DNA of 64,000 bases from Pseudaminobacter soli (ex Li et al. 2025) (GCF_029892515.1 NZ_JARXVF010000001.1:1860001-1924000); one strand, 5' to 3'. Counted from the first letter of the stretch, positions 1-7,979 are shown. Notes: a model not told the origin generated them from the sequence alone. Made by a program: numbers and translations.

Positions 1-402
1 CGACAGGATCAGCTTCCAGGTGAAGCCGACGATGACGAATGACAGGATGGTCGGGATGAAGATCGCGGTGCGATAGAAGGCCGAAAAACGCAGCCTGGGA
101 CTGGAAAGCAGTGCGGCGAGCAGGATGCCGATCGGATTCTGCACCAGCATATGGATGATGAAGAACCAGAAATTGTTGCCCAGCGCATTCCAGAAGCTCG
201 CCGACCAGCGCGGGTCCAAGAACAGCTGGCGGAAATTGGCAAGTCCGGCAAAGACGCGCGCCTGACCGTCTGACGTGAACAGTGAAAGCTGCAGCGTGCC
301 GAACAGCGGCAGGATCATGATCGCAGTGTAGACGAGGACAGCCGGCGCCAGGAACACGGCAATGTGCCAGCGTCGCCGTTTGCGTTCAGTTTCTACCGCC
401 AT
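1..402 (-). CDS. Sugar ABC transporter permease, MalF/UgpA type (partial)
   Basis: Inner-membrane permease of a carbohydrate ABC importer; only the first 134 residues are in the window and the gene runs off the left edge. The start is the ATG at 402. A charged N-terminus (about residues 5-12) is followed by a first membrane segment (about 13-36), a periplasmic stretch, and two further hydrophobic segments (about 77-98 and 110-130), the usual start of a CUT1-family permease. It lies 68 bases downstream of a solute-binding protein gene on the same strand, so the two form an importer whose remaining genes lie outside the window. The operator-bearing promoter shared with the amino-sugar catabolic genes suggests an amino-sugar substrate such as N-acetylglucosamine; this is inference, and the sequence alone does not fix the substrate. 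Confidence 0.9.
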   Translation of the reverse strand, partial: MAVETERKRRRWHIAVFLAPAVLVYTAIMILPLFGTLQLSLFTSDGQARVFAGLANFRQLFLDPRWSASFWNALGNNFWFFIIHMLVQNPIGILLAALLSSPRLRFSAFYRTAIFIPTILSFVIVGFTWKLILS

Positions 403-429
403 GCGCTGTCTTGTCCCCGGATAAAGGAA

Positions 430-452
430 CCGGGCCGCCGATGGCGGCCCGG
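430..452 (-). promoter_or_regulatory. GC-rich hairpin between binding protein and permease genes
   Basis: A perfect 10-bp stem (CCGGGCCGCC / GGCGGCCCGG) with a 3-base loop sits in the 68-base gap after the solute-binding protein stop. It has no clear T tract. Such hairpins between a binding-protein gene and its permease often stabilise the upstream mRNA or attenuate read-through, giving excess binding protein. The structure is seen; the role is inferred. Confidence 0.55.
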
Positions 453-470
453 AATATGCATGCTATGCGT

Positions 471-1727
471 TTATTTTGCCGGCTTGTACCAGCTCTCGAG
501 GCCTTCCTGCAGCTTCTTGGCCGCAGCTTCGGGCGTCGAGGTGCCGTTGATCACATTGGCCGACTCGACCCAGGTCTCGTTCTCCAGGTTCGGCGTGCCG
601 CGCGACAGGATCTGGTAGGTCGAGCGGATGGTCGGCTTGCACTTCTCGCGCCAGGAGACGAATTCCTGCGCCAGCGGATCTTCCATCTTCACCGCAGCCG
701 AGTTCAGGCTGAAGAAGCCCGGCAGGGCGTTCGCATAGATGGTGGCGAATTCCGGCGAGGCGACCCAGGACAGGAAGGTCTTGGCGGCTTCGGCGTTCTT
801 GCTCTTGGCGTTGAGGCCGATGCCGATGTCGTTGTGGTCGGAGATGTAGCAGGTGTCGCCGGCATTCTTAACCGGCGGCGGGAAGGCGCCCATCTTGAAC
901 TGGGCCTGGGTGTTGAACACCGAGATTTCCCACGAGCCGGCCGGATAGATGGCGGCGCGGCCGAGCGTGAACAGGTTCTGGCTGTCCGGATAGCTCTGCG
1001 CTTCGAAGCCGTCGCCCAGATAGTCCTTCCACTTGGCGAGCGTGGCGAAGGGCTCGACCCACTGCGCGTCGGTCAGCTTCTGCTCGCCCTTGATGAGGGC
1101 ATTGCGGCCTTCCTCGCCCTTCCAATAGGTCGGGCCGATGTTCTGGTAGCCCATGGTCGCGGCTTCCCAGAGATCCTTGGTGCCCATGGCCATCGGGACA
1201 TAGGTGCCGTCGGCCTTGATCTTGTCGAGGGCCGCGAAGAACTCGGCCTCGGTGGCGGGCGGCGTGATGCCGAGCTTCTCGAAGGCTTCCTTGTTGTAGA
1301 TGAAGCCATGGATGACCGAAGCCATCGGCACGCAGAAAGAGGCCTTGCCGTCGTCGGTGGTCCAGGCGGACTTGGCGACGTCGGAGAAGTTCTCCATGCC
1401 GGCGAGGCCCGTCAGGTCGGCCAGGTGACCCTTGTTGTAGAGTTCCAGCGAGGCGTCGAACGGACGGCAGGTGATGAGATCGCCGGCGGAGCCCGCATCG
1501 AGCTTGGCGTTCAGCGCGGCGTTGTATTCGGTCGGCGCGGAGGGCGAGAACACGACCTTGATGCCGGGATTCTTGGCTTCGAAGGCCGGGATCAGCTTTT
1601 CCTGCCAGATCGAGAGGTCGTCGTTGCGCCAGCTTTCGATGGTCAGCGTGGTGTCGGCAAGGGCCATGCCCGCCGAGCCGAGGATGCTGGATGCCATCAG
1701 AAGCGCAGTCAGTGCCTGGGTCTTCAT
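471..1727 (-). CDS. ABC transporter sugar-binding protein (family 1)
   Basis: Periplasmic extracellular solute-binding protein of a CUT1 carbohydrate importer, 418 residues. The start is the ATG at 1727, preceded by GGGAGAAACGAA; an in-frame extension to 1841 is rejected because it would bury the signal peptide. Residues 1-24 form a signal peptide ending in GMALA, so the mature protein starts near DTTLTIESW. The body has the usual family-1 features: a Trp/Asn-rich substrate cleft and an internal IYPAGSWE segment. It is the gene before the partial permease, and is transcribed from the operator-bearing promoter at 1991-2018. An amino sugar or its oligomer is the likely ligand by context only. 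Confidence 0.9.
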   Translation of the reverse strand: MKTQALTALLMASSILGSAGMALADTTLTIESWRNDDLSIWQEKLIPAFEAKNPGIKVVFSPSAPTEYNAALNAKLDAGSAGDLITCRPFDASLELYNKGHLADLTGLAGMENFSDVAKSAWTTDDGKASFCVPMASVIHGFIYNKEAFEKLGITPPATEAEFFAALDKIKADGTYVPMAMGTKDLWEAATMGYQNIGPTYWKGEEGRNALIKGEQKLTDAQWVEPFATLAKWKDYLGDGFEAQSYPDSQNLFTLGRAAIYPAGSWEISVFNTQAQFKMGAFPPPVKNAGDTCYISDHNDIGIGLNAKSKNAEAAKTFLSWVASPEFATIYANALPGFFSLNSAAVKMEDPLAQEFVSWREKCKPTIRSTYQILSRGTPNLENETWVESANVINGTSTPEAAAKKLQEGLESWYKPAK

Positions 1728-1773
1728 TTCGTTTCTCCCTGTTGAACCGTTGAGGCTCGATTGTGGTGAGAGT

Positions 1774-1968
1774 TCAGGCTGACGCCCTCCCGCTCCCCCT
1801 CGGATTCCCGATGCCGCGCGCCGGAAGCTCCCCCGCGGCATCGGACAATTCGGCTCCAGCCGCCCGCATGCGGACGACTGCTTTTTCGATCATTGCAAAA
1901 GGATGAAACATGGCCGAGCAGGACTGCGCTTCCCGCAAGTCGAGGCATGAGCGCGCAGCTTCGGCCAT
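1774..1968 (-). CDS. Small ORF (64 aa) heading the importer transcript
   Basis: No function recognised. The predicted 64-residue product starts at the ATG at 1968, which has a strong purine-rich ribosome-binding site (GGGGGGA, 5 bases upstream) and lies about 17 bases after the start point expected for the promoter at 1991-2018. The protein is Ala/Arg/Met-rich (starts MAEAARSCLD, ends GSGRASA), has two Cys near the N-terminus, and no signal peptide or membrane segment. It stops 46 bases before the solute-binding protein start. It could be a leader peptide, a small regulatory protein, a decayed gene end or a chance ORF. Its placement in an otherwise unexplained 258-base leader is the main argument for it. 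Confidence 0.4.
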   Translation of the reverse strand: MAEAARSCLDLREAQSCSAMFHPFAMIEKAVVRMRAAGAELSDAAGELPARGIGNPRGSGRASA

Positions 1969-1990
1969 TGAAATCCCCCCTTTGCCGGTG

Positions 1991-2018
1991 ACGATACCAA
2001 AAAAATACCACTTGTCCA
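1991..2018 (-). promoter_or_regulatory. Importer promoter with GntR-type direct-repeat operator
   Basis: Reading the minus strand, TGGACA (2018-2013) and TATCGT (1996-1991) are separated by 16 bases. The spacer and -10 are covered by TGGTAT-n5-TGGTAT followed by C (2010-1993), two direct half-sites one helical turn apart. The same 18-bp motif with one mismatch lies in the divergent promoter at 2120-2147. Binding there should block RNA polymerase, so this is read as a repressor operator, most likely for the GntR protein at 3047-3832. Confidence 0.7.
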
Positions 2019-2119
2019 CCCGCGTTAACGACTTTGTCGGAGCGCCCCTCCAAAACTCGTTAAAATGCCTTGCATTCAAAGGGTCTTCGACCAGAACCCG
2101 CCTTGGGAAAATTAACCCC

Positions 2120-2147
2120 TTGGCTATTGGTATTTTATTGGTATCAT
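2120..2147 (+). promoter_or_regulatory. nag operon promoter with GntR-type direct-repeat operator
   Basis: TTGGCT (2120-2125) and TATCAT (2142-2147) are separated by 16 bases. The operator TGGTAT-n5-TGGTAT plus C spans 2128-2145 and overlaps the spacer and -10. It differs at one base from the copy in the divergent promoter. Half-sites are direct, 11 bp apart, so two protein subunits or dimers would sit on the same helix face. A repeat of this form fits my recollection of the NagQ-type GntR regulators predicted for proteobacterial GlcNAc loci. Confidence 0.72.
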
Positions 2148-2169
2148 TGCTCGCGAGGGAGATTTCACA

Positions 2170-3054
2170 GTGGATCTGGTGCTTGGGATAGATGGCGGCG
2201 GCACGAGCTGCAGGGCCGCATTGGCGACCGCGTCCGGTGTCGTCCTCGGCCGCGGCAAGAGCGGTCCGGCCAACATCATGACCGACCTTGAGGGCGCGCG
2301 TCACAACATCGTCGACGCGGCACGGCTGGCTTTCGTCGATGCCGGCCGCGACCCGGCCCTCATCCCCGATACCGATGCCGTTCTCGGCCTCGCCGGCACC
2401 AATGTCGGCGGCTACAAGCAGCAGCTTCTCGACATCCTGCCCTTCCGCCGCAGCCTCGTCGAAAGCGATGCGCTGATTGCCCTCAACGGCGCGCTCGGCG
2501 ACCATGACGGCGCCATCGCCATCATCGGCACCGGCTCGATCTTCATGTCGCGCAAGGGCTCGGCGATGCAGACGATCGGCGGCTGGGGCTTCATGCTCGG
2601 CGATCTCGGTGGCGGAGCGCGCATCGGGCGCGACCTGCTTCAGGAGACGCTGCTCGCCCATGACGACATCCACCCCAGCTCGGAACTGACCCAGGCCGTG
2701 CTGCAGCGCTTCGCCGGCGACGCGCGCGAGATAGTCAAATTCGCGGCCGCCTCCAAGCCGGCTGATTTCGGCACTTTCGCGCCGATGGTTTTCGACTACG
2801 CCGCACAAGGCGACGCGGTGGCCAAGGTGGTTCTGGCGCGCGCCGCGCGCGACATCGAGGAAGCGCTGGATGCGCTGAAACTTTCGCCCGATCAGTGGCT
2901 TTGCCTGCTGGGCGGCCTGGCCGGCCTGATCGGCCCGCATTTGTCGGCAAGATACCAGCCTATGCTGCATGCGCCCGAACAGGACGCGCTGGGCGGCGCA
3001 GTCGCAATGGCGGCAAAGCTGTTTGGCACCGTGAGGGCGCCGGCCCATGTCTGA
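2170..3054 (+). CDS. nagK: N-acetylglucosamine kinase-like, BadF/BadG family
   Basis: Cytoplasmic ASKHA-fold sugar kinase of the BadF/BadG/BcrA/BcrD ATPase family, 294 residues, expected to phosphorylate GlcNAc (or a related amino sugar) at C6 with ATP. The first phosphate loop DGGGT is at residues 8-12, an ESDA motif that matches the catalytic-Asp region is at 98-101, the second phosphate motif GTGS is at 120-123, and a glycine-rich GDLGGGARIG stretch is near 144-153. The start is a GTG with AGGGAG upstream. It is first in an operon with a GntR regulator, SIS deaminase and deacetylase, and overlaps the regulator by 8 bases. The function is supported by that context; substrate specificity could extend to glucosamine. 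Confidence 0.85.
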   Translation: MDLVLGIDGGGTSCRAALATASGVVLGRGKSGPANIMTDLEGARHNIVDAARLAFVDAGRDPALIPDTDAVLGLAGTNVGGYKQQLLDILPFRRSLVESDALIALNGALGDHDGAIAIIGTGSIFMSRKGSAMQTIGGWGFMLGDLGGGARIGRDLLQETLLAHDDIHPSSELTQAVLQRFAGDAREIVKFAAASKPADFGTFAPMVFDYAAQGDAVAKVVLARAARDIEEALDALKLSPDQWLCLLGGLAGLIGPHLSARYQPMLHAPEQDALGGAVAMAAKLFGTVRAPAHV

Positions 3055-3832
3055 GGCGGCCGAAAGCATCTTCTCGCTCGTCAAGGCGTCCGACGGCGGC
3101 GCGCCGCTCTACTTGCAGCTCAAGAAGAACATCGAGGATGCGGTTCAGCGCGGCGTCATCGGGCCAGGCGATGCGCTGCCTTCGGAACGCGACATCGCGA
3201 TCAAAGCCGACATTTCGCGCGTGACCGTGCGCAAGGCGGTGCAGGACCTCGTCAAGAACGGCATACTGGTGCAGCGCCACGGCTCGGGCACCTTCGTGGC
3301 GCCGCGCATGGAGCGCGTCGAGCAGTCCCTTTCGCGGCTCACCTCGTTCACCGACGACATGGCCCGGCGCGGCATGTCGGCCAGTTCCATCTGGCTGGAT
3401 AAGGGCATCTACCCGCCCTCGCCTGACGAGATCATGATCCTCGGCCTGTCGGCGAAGGAACTGGTGGCGCGCGTCAGCCGCTTGCGCATCGCCAACGAAA
3501 CACCGATGGCGATCGAGCGGGCCTCGATCTCCCTCGCAGCACTTCCCGATCCCGAGGCCGTGGGCCCGTCGCTCTACAGCACCCTCGATAAGACCGGCAA
3601 CCGCCCGGCGCGCGCCGTTCAGCGCATCTCGGCGGTCAATCTGGTCGGCGCCGATGCGCGGCTGCTCGAGGTGCCGGAAGGCTCGGCCTGCCTGCACATC
3701 GAGCGTATTTCCTACCTTGCCAGCGGCAAGGTGATAGAATTCACCCGTTCCATCTATCGCGGCGACGCATATGACTTCGTCGCCGAACTAAGGCTGGCAG
3801 GTCCAGGCGAAGAACTTGGAGGCACTACTTGA
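3047..3832 (+). CDS. nagQ: GntR/HutC-family repressor of the nag locus
   Basis: Cytoplasmic transcription factor of 261 residues with an N-terminal winged helix-turn-helix (about 18-86, including LPSERDIA at 44-51 and the wing HGSGTF at 78-83) and a C-terminal UTRA effector domain (about 105-245) that binds small ligands, often sugar phosphates. The start ATG lies inside the end of the kinase gene. It is encoded within the operon it probably controls; the twin TGGTAT-n5-TGGTAT sites in both divergent promoters are the best candidates for its operators, with GlcNAc-6-P or GlcN-6-P as likely inducer (family knowledge plus inference). The symbol nagQ is used by analogy to GntR regulators of GlcNAc genes and is less certain than the family assignment. 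Confidence 0.85.
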   Translation: MSEAAESIFSLVKASDGGAPLYLQLKKNIEDAVQRGVIGPGDALPSERDIAIKADISRVTVRKAVQDLVKNGILVQRHGSGTFVAPRMERVEQSLSRLTSFTDDMARRGMSASSIWLDKGIYPPSPDEIMILGLSAKELVARVSRLRIANETPMAIERASISLAALPDPEAVGPSLYSTLDKTGNRPARAVQRISAVNLVGADARLLEVPEGSACLHIERISYLASGKVIEFTRSIYRGDAYDFVAELRLAGPGEELGGTT

Positions 3833-4857
3833 CTGAAATGACCCATATGCGCCGCGAAATCGAGGAAATCCCCGAGGCGGTGGCGCGTCTTCTCGATGGC
3901 TCCAAGGCTGCGCTGACCGAGGCGGGCCACGACATCGCCAAGCGCGATCCGCGCTTCGTCGTCACCGTCGCGCGCGGCTCCTCCGACCATGCGGCCTCGT
4001 TCCTGAAATACGCGGTCGAGCTCACCGCCGGGCTGGCTGTGGCCTCCGTCGGCCCCTCGGTAGCCTCGATCTATCGCGCACCGCTGAAGCTGAACGGCTC
4101 GGCCTGCGTGGCGATCTCCCAGTCTGGCAAGAGCCCGGACATCGTCTCCATGGCCGAGGCCGCCCGCAAGGCCGGCTCGCTGACGATTGCGCTCACCAAC
4201 ACGCCGGGCTCGCCGCTCGGCAAGGCCTGCGAGCACACGATCGACATTCTTGCAGGCGTCGAAAAGAGCGTGGCGGCGACCAAGACCTTCGTGAACTCGG
4301 CGGTGGCCGCGGTGGCGCTGATGGCGCATTGCACCAACGACCAGGCGCTACTTGCGGCGCTGGCCGAACTGCCCGAACACTTCCGCAAGGCGGTGGACTG
4401 CGACTGGATGGGGCTTGCCGGCGCACTCGAAGACGCCAACTCCCTGTTCATCCTCGGCCGCGGGCCTTCCTTCGCGATCGCCAATGAGGCGGCGCTGAAG
4501 TTCAAGGAAACCTGCTCCATGCATGCGGAATCCTACAGCGCCGCCGAAGTTATCCATGGGCCGATGGCGCTGGTCCGCCCCGGCTTCCCGGTGCTGGCGC
4601 TGGCCGCGCGCGACGCCTCGGAAGCGTCCGTCGTCCAGGTCGGCGACCAGCTGGCCGACAAGGGCGCCTCGGTGTTCATGACTTCGGACAAGGCCGGCAA
4701 GGCCGTGCGCCTGCCCTTTGCGGCGACCGGCCATCCGCTGACCGATCCTCTGGCCCTGATCGTTTCCTTCTACGGTTTCGTCGAGGCCTTTGCGCGGCAT
4801 CGCGGGCTCAACCCCGACGTGCCGCCCTTCCTCAACAAGGTGACCGAGACGATATGA
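3829..4857 (+). CDS. nagB-II: Glucosamine-6-phosphate deaminase, SIS-domain (NagB-II) type
   Basis: Double-SIS-domain protein of 342 residues, related to the isomerase half of GlmS and lacking the glutaminase domain. It should convert glucosamine-6-phosphate to fructose-6-phosphate and ammonia. SIS 1 contains ARGSSDHA (48-55), SQSGKSPD (97-104) and VAATKTF (148-154); SIS 2 contains LGRGPSFAIANE (209-220) and the ESYSAAEVIHGP stretch near 234-245. The preferred start is the TTG at 3829, because GGAGG at 3817-3821 is correctly spaced for it and not for the ATG at 3838. It overlaps the regulator stop and, by 4 bases, the start of nagA. The unrelated classical NagB is absent from the locus, which supports the NagB-II role. 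Confidence 0.85.
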   Translation: MTEMTHMRREIEEIPEAVARLLDGSKAALTEAGHDIAKRDPRFVVTVARGSSDHAASFLKYAVELTAGLAVASVGPSVASIYRAPLKLNGSACVAISQSGKSPDIVSMAEAARKAGSLTIALTNTPGSPLGKACEHTIDILAGVEKSVAATKTFVNSAVAAVALMAHCTNDQALLAALAELPEHFRKAVDCDWMGLAGALEDANSLFILGRGPSFAIANEAALKFKETCSMHAESYSAAEVIHGPMALVRPGFPVLALAARDASEASVVQVGDQLADKGASVFMTSDKAGKAVRLPFAATGHPLTDPLALIVSFYGFVEAFARHRGLNPDVPPFLNKVTETI

Positions 4858-6014
4858 CCGATAATTTCGCCATCGTCGGCGCGCGCATTTTCGACGGCCA
4901 GGCCTGGCACAATCGCTCGGCCCTGATCGTTCGCCAGGGTGTGGTCGAGCGTATCGAAGCGGGCACCCAGGTGCCGGCTGGGCTGCATGTCATCGAGCTC
5001 AACGGCGGCATGATCGCCCCCGGCTTCGTCGACCTTCAGGTCAATGGCGGCGGCGGCGTGATGCTCAACGACGCGCCGTCGGTGGCGGCGATCCGCACCA
5101 TCTGCGAGGCCCACGCGCCCTTCGGCACCACCGCACTTTTGCCGACGCTCATCACCGACACGCCGGAACTGACGGCGGAAGCGGTGGCCGCAGGCGCCGA
5201 GGCGACGCAGGAGAAGGTGCCTGGCTTCCTCGGCCTGCATCTCGAAGGCCCGCATCTTTCGCTCGCGCGCAAGGGCGCCCACGATCCCAAGCTGATCCGG
5301 CCGATGACCGACGCGGATGAGGGGGCACTGATCGCGGCCCGCGAAAAGATGCCGGTGCTTCTGACGACCATCGCGCCCGAATCCGTCGAGCCGGGCCGCG
5401 TTTCACGTCTGGCTCAGGCGGATGTGGTTGTCAGCCTCGGCCACACCGACAGCGGCTACAAGACCGCGCAGGCCTTTGCCGAGGCCGGTGCGACGATGGT
5501 GACCCATCTCTTCAACGCGATGAGCCAGATCGGCAATCGCGAGCCGGGCGTGGTCGGCGCCGCGATCGACGGTCAAAGCTTTTACGCAGGCCTGATCGCC
5601 GATGGCATCCATGTCCACCCGACGGCGATGCAGATCGCGCTGAAGGCCAAGAAGGGCTATGGCAAGATCTTCCTCGTCACCGACGCCATGGCGACCATCG
5701 GCACCGACATGAAGTCGTTCACCTTGAACGGCCGCCTCATCAAGCGCGAAAACGGCAGCCTGAGGCTTGAGGACGGCACGCTCGCCGGCGCCGATCTCGA
5801 CATGATCTCGGCGGTGCGCTTCATGCACAAGACGATCGGGATCGAGCTCGAAGAGGCGTTGCGCATGGCCTCGCTCTATCCGGCCGAAGCGGTCGGCCAG
5901 GATGGCCGGCTCGGCCGCCTGATGATCGGCTCGGCGGCGAACATCGTCCACCTCTCAGACGACCTTTCGGTGAAAGGGGTCTGGATCGAGGGCGCAAAGG
6001 TGTTTTCGAACTAG
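4854..6014 (+). CDS. nagA: N-acetylglucosamine-6-phosphate deacetylase
   Basis: Cytoplasmic amidohydrolase-superfamily enzyme of 386 residues that removes acetate from GlcNAc-6-phosphate to give GlcN-6-phosphate for the deaminase encoded just upstream. Visible landmarks are the strand DLQVNGGGG (60-68), the metal site HLEGPH (129-134, with Glu131), His197 in LGHTDSG, His218 in THLFNAM and the catalytic Asp277 in TDAMA. Length and motif order match NagA. The ATG overlaps the deaminase stop codon (ATGA), so it is translationally coupled. It is last in the operon. Its TAG stop codon is formed by the edge of the palindromic repeat at 6011-6117. Confidence 0.93.
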   Translation: MTDNFAIVGARIFDGQAWHNRSALIVRQGVVERIEAGTQVPAGLHVIELNGGMIAPGFVDLQVNGGGGVMLNDAPSVAAIRTICEAHAPFGTTALLPTLITDTPELTAEAVAAGAEATQEKVPGFLGLHLEGPHLSLARKGAHDPKLIRPMTDADEGALIAAREKMPVLLTTIAPESVEPGRVSRLAQADVVVSLGHTDSGYKTAQAFAEAGATMVTHLFNAMSQIGNREPGVVGAAIDGQSFYAGLIADGIHVHPTAMQIALKAKKGYGKIFLVTDAMATIGTDMKSFTLNGRLIKRENGSLRLEDGTLAGADLDMISAVRFMHKTIGIELEEALRMASLYPAEAVGQDGRLGRLMIGSAANIVHLSDDLSVKGVWIEGAKVFSN

Positions 6015-6117
6015 AGCATTTTGCAGCCAGGCGGAATCGCTTGGCGTCGTATAAATTCAGCTAAAACAATGAGATAGAGCGGCGCAAGCGCATCCGTAAG
6101 GATGACCGCCACTCTAG
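6011..6117. repeat. Palindromic intergenic repeat (REP/RIME-like)
   Basis: The element is bounded by CTAGAG (6011-6016) and CTCTAG (6112-6117) as inverted ends. It contains two hairpins: GCCAGGCG-GAAT-CGCTTGGC (6026-6045), and a stem around CATCC-GTAA-GGATG near 6090-6103. This architecture resembles the short mobile palindromic repeats common between genes in Rhizobiales. It lies between convergent nagA and rpe, where it could also act as a transcription barrier. Confidence 0.55.
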
Positions 6118-6152
6118 GAGCTAACGGCTGGGGCTACCCCCCGCCAGTAATA

Positions 6153-6827
6153 TCAGAGCACGCCGTCGCCAGCGGCCCGGATGGCGGCGATGTTCTTGGC
6201 ATAGGCGTCCGCGCTGCCGCCCTTGAACACCGCCGAGCCGGCGACCAGCACATTGGCGCCGGCGGCCGTGACCAGCGGCGCGGTTTCGGGCGTGACGCCG
6301 CCGTCGATCTCGATGTCGATCGGCCGGTTGCCGATCAGCGCCTTGACGCGCTTCACCTTCTCCACCACCGCCGGAATGAAGGCCTGGCCGCCGAAGCCGG
6401 GGTTGACCGTCATCAACAGCACGAGGTCGAGCCGGTCGAGCACATATTCGATGGCGCTTTCGGGCGTCGACGGGTTGAGCGAGACGCCGGCCTTCTTGCC
6501 GAGGTTCTTGATCGCCTGCAGCGAGCGGTCGAGATGCGGGCCGGCTTCGGCATGCACGGTGATGATGTCGCAACCGGCATCGGCGAAGGCCGCGAGATAG
6601 GGATCGGTCGGCGCGATCATCAGGTGACAGTCGAACACCTTGTCGGTGCGATTGCGGATCGCCTTGATGACCTGCGGGCCGAAGGTGATGTTGGGCACGA
6701 AATGGCCGTCCATGACGTCGAGATGGATCCAATCGGCGCCGGCGGCTGCCACGGCCTCGACCTCTTCGCCGAGGCGGGAGAAATCGGCCGACAGGACCGA
6801 AGGGGCGATCAGGGTTTTTGCGCTCAT
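6153..6827 (-). CDS. rpe: Ribulose-phosphate 3-epimerase
   Basis: Cytoplasmic TIM-barrel enzyme of 224 residues that interconverts D-ribulose-5-phosphate and D-xylulose-5-phosphate in the pentose phosphate and Calvin pathways. Key motifs are [16 protein letters not shown] (about 36-51) with a metal/catalytic Asp, a second metal-ligand HLM (about 71-73), [12 protein letters not shown] (about 139-150) and the catalytic Asp in EIDGGV (about 173-178). The phosphate-binding end VAGSAVF is near 195-201. Length is normal. The ATG at 6827 is preceded by a GAAAGGCCC stretch. It is transcribed alone, convergent with nagA and upstream of aglR on the same strand. Confidence 0.95.
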   Translation of the reverse strand: MSAKTLIAPSVLSADFSRLGEEVEAVAAAGADWIHLDVMDGHFVPNITFGPQVIKAIRNRTDKVFDCHLMIAPTDPYLAAFADAGCDIITVHAEAGPHLDRSLQAIKNLGKKAGVSLNPSTPESAIEYVLDRLDLVLLMTVNPGFGGQAFIPAVVEKVKRVKALIGNRPIDIEIDGGVTPETAPLVTAAGANVLVAGSAVFKGGSADAYAKNIAAIRAAGDGVL

Positions 6828-6920
6828 TTCCGGGCCTTTCAGGGTCGAGACTGTTTCGTCCCGCCGCCCTAATGCCCCAGACCGCGAATGTCGATAGTCA
6901 AATCCGCGCGGGGCGGGGCG

Positions 6921-7949
6921 CTAAGCCTGAGCCCGCGCGCCGCCGATCGAGCCGCGCACCACGAGATCGACCGGCCATACCTCGCCGCGCGCTGCCGTTT
7001 CGAGCCCCGAAATGCGCGCGGCCAGCCGCTCGCCTATCCGCTGGCCGGCGGCGCGGATCGAGGAGCGCGTGGTGGTCAGCGGCACGGGGAAACTCTCCGG
7101 CTTCAGCCATGGGAACACGTCATCATGGGCAACCAGCGACAGATCGCCGGGGATGGTCAGGCCGAGATCGCGCACCGCCCGCACGACACCCAGCGCCATG
7201 ATCAGGCTCGAGCAGATGATTGCCGTCGGCGCTTCGCCTTGCTCCAGCAGGCTGCGGGTCGCGCGGTAGCCATTCTCCTCGGTCATCGCCACCGAGCGCA
7301 CCAGAGACGGCGGCAGGACGAGATCGCGCGCGGCCAGCGCGCGCTGCACGCCGCGCTCGCGGAAGATGGCGAAGGTCTGGGTTTCGTCGCCGTTCAGCAG
7401 CCCGATGCGCTTGTGGCCGAGCTGCAGCAAGAGCCGCGTTGCCGACTGGAAGGCGGCCTCATTGTCGATGTCGAGGTAGGGATACTCGAAGTCGAGCCCT
7501 TCGCTGCGGCCGTGGACGATGTAGGGGATGCCAAGTTGCTGGGCGAGCACAATGCGCCCGTCGGCATGGCACGGCGCGGATATATAGAGTGCGTCGACCT
7601 GCTTGTTGGCGACCACCCGGCGATAGGTCGTCTCCTCGTCGCCGGCCTCCGCCGGCGAGAGCACGAGGTCCAGCTCATGCGCCCGCGCATAATCACCAAG
7701 CCCCGACAGGAATTCGACGAAATGCGGATCGATGTCGACGCTGCCGCCGGTCGGCATGATGTAGCCGATCATCCCGGCCTTGCCGGTCGCCAGCCGCCGC
7801 GCGCTCGGATTGGGCCTGTAGCCATGCCGCTTGGCGGCGTCCGCGACGCGCCGGCGCGTTTCCTCGCTGACTTCCGGATAACCGTTGAGCGCCCGGCTGA
7901 CCGTGGTCTGCGACAGGTCGAGCATCAGCGCGAGCTGTTTGAGATTCAC
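6921..7949 (-). CDS. aglR: LacI-family repressor of the alpha-glucoside operon
   Basis: LacI/GalR transcription factor of 342 residues. The helix-turn-helix is at residues 2-21 (LKQLALMLDLSQTTVSRAL), followed by the hinge helix (about 46-56) and a periplasmic-binding-protein-like effector domain (about 57-342). It diverges from aglEFGAK. Palindromic LacI-type sites occur next to its own start (CAAAGCGCTTTCA, 7967-7979) and just downstream of the aglE promoter (8164-8177), so it probably represses both the operon and itself. In Sinorhizobium meliloti AglR controls the homologous agl operon; function here is by homology and gene order. Confidence 0.88.
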   Translation of the reverse strand: MNLKQLALMLDLSQTTVSRALNGYPEVSEETRRRVADAAKRHGYRPNPSARRLATGKAGMIGYIMPTGGSVDIDPHFVEFLSGLGDYARAHELDLVLSPAEAGDEETTYRRVVANKQVDALYISAPCHADGRIVLAQQLGIPYIVHGRSEGLDFEYPYLDIDNEAAFQSATRLLLQLGHKRIGLLNGDETQTFAIFRERGVQRALAARDLVLPPSLVRSVAMTEENGYRATRSLLEQGEAPTAIICSSLIMALGVVRAVRDLGLTIPGDLSLVAHDDVFPWLKPESFPVPLTTTRSSIRAAGQRIGERLAARISGLETAARGEVWPVDLVVRGSIGGARAQA

Positions 7950-7966
7950 CGTTGGCCTCGCATTCC

Positions 7967-7979
7967 CAAAGCGCTTTCA
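7967..7979. promoter_or_regulatory. LacI-type operator near aglR start
   Basis: The palindrome AAAGCGCTTT (7968-7977) with flanking C and CA lies 18 bases upstream of the aglR start codon. The same core occurs in the aglE promoter. It is probably an autoregulatory AglR site. Confidence 0.6.
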
